Both the position numbers and the translations under genes were made by a program. 64,000 nucleotides of DNA from Thermoflavimicrobium dichotomicum (GTDB lineage: Bacteria > Bacillota > Bacilli > Thermoactinomycetales > Thermoactinomycetaceae): positions 1 through 64,000 of the forward strand of contig NZ_FORR01000015.1 of assembly GCF_900114055.1 (NCBI RefSeq), in the 5' to 3' direction. The notes under the pieces are model-generated. The model was not told the DNA's origin. It was given only the letters and a program-made list of their open reading frames with translations, and did no database searches. Positions 58,201-64,000 of this stretch are shown piece after piece. The stretch's first letter is position 1; every line of letters begins with the position of its first letter.

Positions 58201-61200
58201 TGCATATGCGTTGACATGTCATTGGCAATTTGGCATGGATCTCCGTTTGCGTTAAAACCACTCGCACTTGCGCATCCCTGACCATGTAAGCCAAACGCTC
58301 TGGTGGATAGGTGGGATCCATCGGTACATAAGTACCACCTGCTTTCATGATGGCCAGCAAACCGATGATCAATTGGGGTGAGCGTTCCATACAAATCCCT
58401 ACCAAATCCCCTGCACGAATTCCCTGTTTCTGCAGATAATGTGCTAGCTGATTGGCATGCTGATTTAACTCCCCATACGTCAGACAAGTTCCTTTACTGA
58501 CCACAGCTGTCGCTGTCTTATTTTGCTCCGCATATTGAGCGATCAGCCCATGCACACAGTCATCCAGCGGATACGATACCTGTGTTTGATTCCAACGCTG
58601 AAGCCATTGCCGCTCAGTCTCCGTCAACAAGGGAAGCTCCGTAATTGAACAATCAGGATCAGTCAAAATCCCCTTTAACAGGATCATGAAATGATCTGCC
58701 ATACGTTTGATGGTTTCCGCTTCAAACAGGTCCTTGTTGTATTCCAAATCCACTACCAAACCTGTTTCCGATTCCGCTATATTACAGGTCAAATCAAATT
58801 TGGCTACATGATGTGGCACTTCCTGCCAGGCAAGATCAAGCCCCTTTACCTCAGGCAACTCCAATGACACATTTTGCAAGGCAAACATCACTTGGAAAAG
58901 CGGCGTATAGCTGAGATCACGTTCTGTTTGCAATTCGTCCACCAGTTTCTCAAACGGCACGTCTTGATGGGCATAGGCTCCCAAAGCCACTTCCCGTACA
59001 CGAGCCAGCAACTCACAGAAGCTGGGATTTCCGGACAAGTCAGTCCGAAACACCAATGTATTCACAAAGAAACCGACCAATCTCTCAAGTTCTTTCACTT
59101 GACGGTTCGCTACAGGACTTCCAACGGCAATGTCTTCCTGACCACTATAACGACCTAAAAGGATCTGAAACGCGGCCAATAAGGTCATAAACAGCGTAAC
59201 GCCCTCTTTTTGACTTAATTCTCTTAACCCCTCAACCAGTTCGGCTGGCAACGAAAAACGATAAACATCTCCCTCAAAGGTTTGCTCGGATGGTCGTGGC
59301 CGATCCGTTGGCAGTTGCAGGACAGGTACACCCGCCAACTGTTCTCTCCAATATTGCAATTGTTTTTCCAACTTCTCTCCCTGTAACCATGTTCGTTGCC
59401 AAAGAGCGAAGTCTGTATATTGGATCGGAAGTGCTGGCAAGCCAGATGTTCGACCTTCAAGCAAATCAGCATAAAGGGAAAACAACTCTTCCAGCAATAC
59501 CCTCAATGACCAGCCATCCGAGATAATATGATGCATATTGACATACAGTAGCCATTCGGTGTCCTTTACCTGGAATAACTTCACTCGAAACAACGGTCCG
59601 TTTGCCAAGTCAAATGGCTGTGTAGCATCCAGTTCCATGAGCTGCATCGCTTCCCGTTCTGGCTGAAGGGTCACACGCAAATCAAGTAACTCCCACCAGC
59701 CCTCTACATTCCCTTCGACTTGTTGCACGGCTTGCCCATCCAGGTCATGAATCGTTGTACGTAATGATTCCTGCCGTCTCATCAACTCTTCCCAACTCTG
59801 ATGAAGAGCCGAAACATCCAGTTCCCCTGACAGTCTGAGTGCAAATGGAATATGATACACATCACTCTTTGACATGAGCTGTTCCAAAAACCAAAGTCTC
59901 TGCTGTGCGTACGACAGGGGAATCCGTGAATCTTTTTGCTCCATTTTCGTAATCGAAGGAAAGGACAGTGCATGATCACCATGAAGCTCTTTTTCGATAT
60001 GTTCTGCAAGCTGGGCGATCGTCGTTTTTTCAAATATCATACGGAGAGGTAACTGGATCGCAAAAGCCTCATTTAAACGAGCAATTACTTGCGTTGCCAA
60101 TAGGGACTGACCACCTATTGCAAAGAAAGATTGATTCATTCCCACTTTTTCCTTATGCAATACTTCACACCAGATTCCGTGAATAATTTCTTCAACAGGT
60201 GTACGAGGCCCTCGATCTGTAATACCATCAACAGCACAGTCTGGTGCTGGCAGTGCTTGGCGATCGATCTTGCCATTTGGAGTCAGTGGTAAAGCATCCA
60301 TACGGATAAACAACGCTGGTACCATGTAATCGGGCAGCATTCTTTTCAGATATGCTTTCCATTCTTCTGCCAGATCCTGAAGTGCATCTGTAACCACATA
60401 AGCGATCAAAACTTTTTCCCCGATCTCTTCTTCATGCACGATCACAACGGTATCTTTTACAGCAGGATGTTGGAGCAAAGCCGTTTCGATTTCACCCAAC
60501 TCAATACGATAACCACGTATTTTTACCTGTTGATCGATTCGTCCCAAAAACTCCAGATTTCCATCAGGAAGAAACCGGACCAAATCGCCTGTACGATACA
60601 AACGCTCTCCCTTTCGGAATGGATGAGGAAGAAATTTCTCCTCTGTCAGTTCAGGGCGTCCATGATACCCCCGGGACAAGCCATCCCCACCCACATATAG
60701 CTCTCCAGGAATGCCTACAGGTACAGGCTCTAAATGCTCATCGAGTACATAAACTTCTGTATTTGCAATTGGGCGGCCAATCGGTGGCATACTCGTGTCT
60801 CCACGCCCTTTGGGAACCGGAAACGCTGTCGTTACCACTGTATTTTCGGTTGGCCCATAGTGATTGACTACTTCAACCGGAAAGTCTTCTGGCAGATAGT
60901 GACGTAACTGGTCCCCACCAGTCAACAGCTTGCGCAGCGGCACCTGCTGTGGCCATTTCAAAAACAGCAAACTCTGCAGAAGTGGTGTTGGCAGAAAGCT
61001 GACGGTGATTTCCTTTTCCAATAACCAACCTTGCAATCTCGTTGGAGACAAACGCGTCTCCTCATCAGGAATATACAAACTTCCGCCAGTTACCAAGGTC
61101 GGCCAAATCTCCCATACAGATGCATCAAAAGCAGGACCAGCAATCAAAGTGGTTCGATCGTTCTCCGATAATTGATACTCCCGAGAGTGCCAGAACACCA

Positions 61201-63097
61201 AATTGAGTAGCGAACGGTGAGAAATTTGCACTCCTTTGGGTCTTCCTGTCGAGCCGGAAGTATAAATGACATAAGCCAAACCATCGACAGATGTCTGGCA
61301 GGTCGGGGGTTCTTTTCTTTCGTGGGCAATCCTTTCCCAATCTTCATCCAGACATATGATTTCCCATGGACCTCCCGCCAACTTCTCTTGAACCGATCCT
61401 TTCGTCAGCACCACTGACACCCCGGAGTCTTCCAGCATATAAGCCAGCCGCTCTCTAGGATAGGCAGGATCCATCGGCACATAAGCTGCCCCTGCTTTTA
61501 AAATGCCTAACACTCCAACAATCAGCTCTGATGAACGTTCAGCACAAATCCCTACCAAATCACCTTTACGGATCCCCTGCTTCACCAAGAAGTGAGCCAA
61601 TTGATTCGCCTGGCTGTTCAACTCCTGATAAGTCAGCACTCCCTGCTTGCTGACAACCGCTTCTTTTTGCGGAATATACTCTGCTTGTAACTCTACCCAA
61701 TCAAAAACGCATCGATCTTGCGGATAAGCCTTTTGAGTTTGGTTCCACTCTACCAGCAATTGCTCTCTTTCGGTTGGTGTCAGAAGAGAAATTTGACTCA
61801 ATGATTGCGAGACATCTTCGATCATGTGCTCCAACACATGCACCAGTTGATGAGCCATACGCTCAACCGTTGACCGTTCATATCGTCTGGCATCCCATAA
61901 CCATTTAAAACACAGTTTTTTCCCAGGAAATACGACTAGATTCAGTGAATAGTTGGTGCGCTCAATGGAACGGAGATCTGTCAGTTCAAGGTCTCCCGCT
62001 GTCAAAGCCTCCATCGGATAATTTTCAAAAGCTAGCAAGGCATCGAATAGGGAAGCACCTTGAGGCAAATCACTCCAACTTTGGATATCCGCAAGCGAAC
62101 TGTATTCAAATTGCCGCATTTCCACTTGTTGCTTCTGGATGATCTGCAACCATTCATGAATCGGCATATGCGGTGAAATACGGATACGAGCAGGGAGCGT
62201 GTTCATAAACATCCCGACCATTGTCTCAAAACCAACCAATTCGGTGGGCCGACCTGACACAGCTGTTCCAAATACCACATCTTCCCGCCCGCTGTATCGG
62301 CTTAACAGATATGCCCATGCTCCTTGAATGAACGTGTTGACCGTTAGTTGATATTTTCGGGCCATCCATTTTATACGTGAATATTCCTCTTCAGATAAAT
62401 ATATTTCCATCTCTTCAAAGAATAAGGATGATTCTGAATCAGATCGCGACTTTTCTACTCGTAATGAAACAGGTTCAATGAACCCCTGTAACTTCTCACG
62501 CCAAAAGGCTTCCGCTTTTCTCCCATCTTGCTCTTGGATCCAGGCAATATAATCGCCAAATGGACGTGGCTCATGCAGGGCCAAAGCACAGTCTTGCTGA
62601 TTGGATTCATAAAACTTCAATACTTCTTTGAGTACAATGGGCAAACTCCAACCATCCAAAATCAGATGATGAAAGCTCCAAAGTACACGATAGCTTTGCT
62701 CATCTTGCCGTACCAGAGCAAGTCGCATCAATGGTGGTTCAGACAAATCAAATCCTCTTTGGCGATCCCATGTAAGTAACTGTTTCCATCGTTCATCCTG
62801 TTCATCACGATCTACTTCTCGCCAGTCTTCATAAACAAATGGAACTTCGACCTCCTGATAAATCACTTGCAACGGTTGCTTTACGTCCTCCCAAACAAAG
62901 GAGGTACGAAGCATCTGATGACGGTTCATCACCTGTTGCCATGCCCATCGATATGTTTCAACATTGATCGATCCATGGAGCATAAAGGTGACCTGGGTTA
63001 AATACAGCTTCAAATCCGTTTCATAAAGTGAATGAAATAAGATTCCTTGCTGTACAGGGGTCAGTTCATATAAATCTTGAATTTCCTCCGTTAGCAA
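52244..63097 (-). CDS. NRPS B: C-A-T-C-A-T-E-C-A-T
   Basis: 3617 aa, TTG start with AAAGGGAG 7 nt upstream. Domains: C1 1-440 (HHLILDGWS ~143; N-terminus EEIQDLYELTPVQQGILF, a COM-acceptor/DCL type matching the E domain ending NRPS A); A1 (FDASVWE ~656) DAWFLGHVVK = Leu-like; PCP1 with GGQS (~996), Gln where His/Asp is usual but the Ser present; C2 (LCL, ~1187); A2 (~1707) DAWFLGHVVK = Leu-like; PCP2 (GGDS ~2051); E (HHLVMDGVSW ~2236); C3 (DCL, ~2711); A3 (FDPSVWE ~3226) DPWCFGLVLK, a code I cannot assign; PCP3 (~3566). The protein ends 50 residues after PCP3 with no E domain and no COM donor, unlike NRPS A and C. Contribution: Leu-D-Leu-X. Confidence 0.95.
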   Translation of the reverse strand: MLTEEIQDLYELTPVQQGILFHSLYETDLKLYLTQVTFMLHGSINVETYRWAWQQVMNRHQMLRTSFVWEDVKQPLQVIYQEVEVPFVYEDWREVDRDEQDERWKQLLTWDRQRGFDLSEPPLMRLALVRQDEQSYRVLWSFHHLILDGWSLPIVLKEVLKFYESNQQDCALALHEPRPFGDYIAWIQEQDGRKAEAFWREKLQGFIEPVSLRVEKSRSDSESSLFFEEMEIYLSEEEYSRIKWMARKYQLTVNTFIQGAWAYLLSRYSGREDVVFGTAVSGRPTELVGFETMVGMFMNTLPARIRISPHMPIHEWLQIIQKQQVEMRQFEYSSLADIQSWSDLPQGASLFDALLAFENYPMEALTAGDLELTDLRSIERTNYSLNLVVFPGKKLCFKWLWDARRYERSTVERMAHQLVHVLEHMIEDVSQSLSQISLLTPTEREQLLVEWNQTQKAYPQDRCVFDWVELQAEYIPQKEAVVSKQGVLTYQELNSQANQLAHFLVKQGIRKGDLVGICAERSSELIVGVLGILKAGAAYVPMDPAYPRERLAYMLEDSGVSVVLTKGSVQEKLAGGPWEIICLDEDWERIAHERKEPPTCQTSVDGLAYVIYTSGSTGRPKGVQISHRSLLNLVFWHSREYQLSENDRTTLIAGPAFDASVWEIWPTLVTGGSLYIPDEETRLSPTRLQGWLLEKEITVSFLPTPLLQSLLFLKWPQQVPLRKLLTGGDQLRHYLPEDFPVEVVNHYGPTENTVVTTAFPVPKGRGDTSMPPIGRPIANTEVYVLDEHLEPVPVGIPGELYVGGDGLSRGYHGRPELTEEKFLPHPFRKGERLYRTGDLVRFLPDGNLEFLGRIDQQVKIRGYRIELGEIETALLQHPAVKDTVVIVHEEEIGEKVLIAYVVTDALQDLAEEWKAYLKRMLPDYMVPALFIRMDALPLTPNGKIDRQALPAPDCAVDGITDRGPRTPVEEIIHGIWCEVLHKEKVGMNQSFFAIGGQSLLATQVIARLNEAFAIQLPLRMIFEKTTIAQLAEHIEKELHGDHALSFPSITKMEQKDSRIPLSYAQQRLWFLEQLMSKSDVYHIPFALRLSGELDVSALHQSWEELMRRQESLRTTIHDLDGQAVQQVEGNVEGWWELLDLRVTLQPEREAMQLMELDATQPFDLANGPLFRVKLFQVKDTEWLLYVNMHHIISDGWSLRVLLEELFSLYADLLEGRTSGLPALPIQYTDFALWQRTWLQGEKLEKQLQYWREQLAGVPVLQLPTDRPRPSEQTFEGDVYRFSLPAELVEGLRELSQKEGVTLFMTLLAAFQILLGRYSGQEDIAVGSPVANRQVKELERLVGFFVNTLVFRTDLSGNPSFCELLARVREVALGAYAHQDVPFEKLVDELQTERDLSYTPLFQVMFALQNVSLELPEVKGLDLAWQEVPHHVAKFDLTCNIAESETGLVVDLEYNKDLFEAETIKRMADHFMILLKGILTDPDCSITELPLLTETERQWLQRWNQTQVSYPLDDCVHGLIAQYAEQNKTATAVVSKGTCLTYGELNQHANQLAHYLQKQGIRAGDLVGICMERSPQLIIGLLAIMKAGGTYVPMDPTYPPERLAYMVRDAQVRVVLTQTEIHAKLPMTCQRICIDTIWNEISQECLEDPAVHVSVDDLAYMIYTSGSTGKPKGVMISHRSLLNLVYWHQREYELTPSDRSTLLAGVAFDASVWEIWPPLVSGASLYIPDDEVRLSPEALRDWMIEHRITVSFVPTPLLEKLLLLKWPESIALRKLLTGGDQLRYYPPSDFPAEVINHYGPTENTVVTTAAIVPKGRDKAHLPTIGRPIANTEVYVLDSHLRRVPIGIPGELYISGVGLARGYYRRPELTAERFIPHLFSVDPGARLYKTGDLVRLLPDGQLEFLGRMDQQVKIRGFRIELGEIEAVLSEYKCIKEAVVIAREDIPGEKRLVAYVVVKEGESFTISDCRSFLKQRLPEYMVPVAFVVMPALPLTANGKIDRKALPMPSGAQMVGQGKYVSPRNETERKLASIWQQVLGLERVGIHDNFFALGGDSILSIQIVSKANQQGLRITPKQCFEHQTIAELAAVVGKSSQVQAEQEVLSGEVPLTPIQHWFFEQEVHNRHHWNQSILLQTKIRLDPELLVKTLHILITHHDALRLRFMKQDGRWKQVYRKANDEIPFQYVDLSNQPVEVQKKKIEEMSAQAQKSLNITQGPIMRVIYFDLGVDKPGRLFMVVHHLVMDGVSWRILLEDLETVYSQLKQNQPVKLPMKTTSLRQWVQVLQEEAQSKACRQEWETWWSQEVMDDVSLPVDDRQGKNTEASVKNVSCSLNQEETRALLQEVPRAYRTHVNEVLLTALAQAMHEWTEQTSHWVHLEGHGREEIREGVDLSRTIGWLTSMYPARLDLTGCSTVGDKLKAVKEQVRQVPRRGLGYGLLRYLAPDGEIRSQLMAMPPVEASFNYLGQLDGTISRSGLFQGEAPEYRGPHMDGESIRPHLLDIVGVVSGEQLQMIFWYSEAMHRRETIEKLAQNFIESLKAIIAHCCSDEAGGYTPSDFPLAQLSQEEMDTHIGENRWIEDVYPLAPLQQGLMFHTLVGQEAGDYLVQMHLTLKGDLDLEKFTEAWRHVVARYEILRAAVIWKGLKVPHQLIYQKVPVSIRLVDLSPLTGEAQEIKIQEYVTADRKQGFELHQPPLMRWTLFKLGSDTYQLIWSYHHVILDGWSMPLVLKDLFRIYQGLTEGSEVTLEWVRPYRDYIAWLQKQDPLQAERFWRKKLQGYTEPISLRVERLPREPGKTMPEQRITLLSKELTAALETFARKNQITMNTLIQGAWALLLSCYSGERDLVYGLTGSGRPADLPGVEWMVGLFINTLPMRVHVPTDGSVLEWLKQLQQDQLEIRQFEYSPLLDVQSWSELPRGVSLFDYIYVFENYPVGQLLEESEHGLSMTRIDGSEQVNYPLALVVAPGEQLLVKWMYDRQRFDVSMIEQMTKHLQALLTQMIAAPDQPLLSISPLTEEEEEQLAQRHGPKAAIQTDRLIQDWVSFHAGQQPTAPAVVTEQEVLCYAELQRRANQLAHYLQQCGVGPEVLVGVFMDRSIEMVIAQLAILKAGGAYVPMDPAYPEDRLAFIINHARMAMVLTKEDLKPDVIRLGVEVVCLDADEHLWDDAPDETPVSDVTADHLAYVIYTSGSTGTPKGVEICHRSLLNLLQWYQQTFQLTPADRVAQLMGVAFDPSVWEIWSALFAGASLYLPSEEERLSPIGLRDWLLKKEITISCVPTAVLEHLFTVEWPQETSLRLLFTGGERLRSYPPDSFPVEVVNLYGPTECTVLVTVAHLSREKAISALPPIGCPIANVEVYVLDEQLMPVPIGVPGELYIGGEVLARGYLHAPELTKEFFIPHPFSDDPDARLYKTGDLVRFLPDGQLEFLDRIDQQVKIRGYRIELGEIEAVLSDHPTIAESLVVVHEANPERKQLVAYVVTTDGKNHKDEWLQFLEQKLPKYMIPTVFVVLEQFPLTPHGKIDRKALPEPEQMAVTTAFVSPRTPMEKQVANIWAEVLQVERVGLHDNFFELGGHSLMATQVMTRINEVLRANLPIRYLFENPTVAELVKQIKANLRSTFALKR

Positions 63098-63156
63098 GAC
63101 TGATCTCCCTTTCTTCCGATGTAATCTATTTCCAATATTATCCTATTTATTTCTCC

Positions 63157-63197
63157 ATGGAAATAGTCCCCTGCCCAAACAGGGGAGATCTATTCCA
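63157..63197 (-). other. strong hairpin between NRPS A and NRPS B
   Basis: CCCCTG/CAGGGG (63168-63173, 63180-63185) with a 6-nt loop, extended outward by GGAAATAG against CTATTCC through a short internal loop. It follows the NRPS A stop by about 10 nt and has no T-run on the minus strand. Same position and type as the hairpin after NRPS B. Confidence 0.6.
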
Positions 63198-63206
63198 TTT
63201 TTTACC

Positions 63207-64000
63207 TTATCTTTTCTTTTTGGTTAATTTGGCTAAGACCTTGTTGAGCTCCGTTTTACTCAATTTTGCTTTGGAGAAGTCTGATGGTGTAAAACGGGCC
63301 GTTGTCTGATCATGCAGCATCGCTCTTAGCCATTTCAAATAATGTTGCGCCAAACGCTCGATGGTCTCTGGCTGATGATAGGCTTCATCATAAATCCACA
63401 TCACCCGTAAACATCCTTCTGTGACCATTGCCGCTATGTCAATCAGATGTGGACGGACACTCGCCTGTTTTTCGCTTGGACCATTGAATTGAACCCATTT
63501 GCTAAAGCATGGTGACTCCATCAACAACTGATCAAACTGCCCCAGATAGTTAAAGCTGACTTCTGCTTGTGGAATCTGCTTCATCTGACGAACTGTTTCC
63601 TCTTCCGCCAAATAGCGCAAGATTCCATATCCAAAGCCATTATGTGGAACCTGCCGCAATTGCTCCTTGACTTCAGCAAGTGATTCACTTAAGGTTTTGG
63701 CTTGTTTTAACTGTAAAAAAACAGGATAAATACTGGTAAACCAACCAACGGTTCTGGTGATATCCACTCCTTCGATCACATTCTCACGACCATGCCCTTC
63801 CAAATGAACGAGCAGGGAACGGCGTTTGGTCCACTCAGCAAATGTTTCAACCAGTGCTGTTAGCAAGATTTCAGGCAACTTGGCTCGAAATCGATTGGGA
63901 GCCTCTTTCAGTAACAGGTTCGTCTCTTCCATGTTCAATGATCGGACCAACTGATTGACTTTTTTCTCCCGTGCCGATGCTCGGGCATCATCTACCGGAA
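63207..64000 (-). CDS. NRPS A, C-terminal part (epimerisation domain), cut by the window edge
   Basis: The frame is open through the window edge (PVDDARASAREKKVNQLV precedes the first in-frame TTG), so this is the end of a larger gene and the TTG at 63950 is not its start. What is visible is the second half of an E domain: GHGRENVIEGVDITRTVGWF, SIYPVFLQLK, GFGYGILRYL, VSFNYLGQFDQL and the tail FTPSDFSKAKLSKTELNKVL, a COM-donor-like end as in NRPS C. The HHxxxDG motif lies outside the window. It means at least one module, carrying a D-amino acid, precedes NRPS B. TAA/TGA and a hairpin separate it from NRPS B by 109 nt. Confidence 0.93.
   Translation of the reverse strand, partial: PVDDARASAREKKVNQLVRSLNMEETNLLLKEAPNRFRAKLPEILLTALVETFAEWTKRRSLLVHLEGHGRENVIEGVDITRTVGWFTSIYPVFLQLKQAKTLSESLAEVKEQLRQVPHNGFGYGILRYLAEEETVRQMKQIPQAEVSFNYLGQFDQLLMESPCFSKWVQFNGPSEKQASVRPHLIDIAAMVTEGCLRVMWIYDEAYHQPETIERLAQHYLKWLRAMLHDQTTARFTPSDFSKAKLSKTELNKVLAKLTKKKR

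Noticed and set aside
21592..62779. Many plus-strand open frames of 60-190 codons opposite the NRPS genes
   Set aside because: They lie antisense to intact NRPS reading frames, recur at the same places in homologous modules, and lack ribosome binding sites and family motifs.
21287..64000. Regularly repeated sequences across the NRPS genes as possible CRISPR or tandem repeats
   Set aside because: They are homologous A, C, PCP and E domain segments in frame, spaced by 1-3 kb, not short repeats with spacers.

Overview
The window looks like a low-to-mid-GC member of the Bacillales. HemZ, LplJ, YitT and Sfp-type proteins, strong AGGAGG-type ribosome binding sites, frequent TTG/GTG starts and a ZTP riboswitch on folD all fit. 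Brevibacillus/Paenibacillus-like or Thermoactinomycetaceae-like hosts are both possible; the sequence alone does not decide.

Left part (1-21 kb): ordinary housekeeping and accessory genes with mobile-element debris. An IS200/IS605 remnant sits at the left edge. Then come a small membrane protein, a DUF5680-like protein, hemZ, a drug-type ABC exporter with its TetR regulator and twin operators, a divergent MFS/LysR pair, two orphan genes, a decayed metallo-beta-lactamase-fold gene, lplJ, a YitT-family protein, folD behind a ZTP riboswitch, a small unknown protein, a membrane protein with a cupredoxin domain, and a lipoprotein. Two families of roughly 120-bp interspersed palindromic repeats lie between these genes.

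Right part (18-64 kb): a very large nonribosomal peptide synthetase (NRPS) locus. An Sfp-type phosphopantetheinyl transferase (+ strand), a short-chain dehydrogenase and a type II thioesterase precede, in coordinate order, four NRPS genes that all read leftwards. In biosynthetic order these are NRPS A (only its C-terminal epimerisation domain is in the window, 63207-64000), NRPS B (3617 aa, C-A-T-C-A-T-E-C-A-T), NRPS C (6425 aa, five modules behind a vestigial A-sub/PCP segment) and NRPS D (3869 aa, C-A-T-C-A-T-E-C-A-T-TE). Eleven complete modules are visible. Reading the A-domain specificity residues by eye suggests a very hydrophobic peptide: (D-aa)-Leu-D-Leu-X-Val-D-Leu-Ala-Leu-D-Leu-Ala-D-Val/Ile-X, released by the terminal thioesterase.

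The most unusual points are the dead A-sub/PCP segment at the N-terminus of NRPS C, exactly at the only protein junction lacking E/C docking partners; two A domains with codes I do not recognise; strong hairpins in both untranslated NRPS intergenic gaps; and repeat families that include an internal-deletion derivative.
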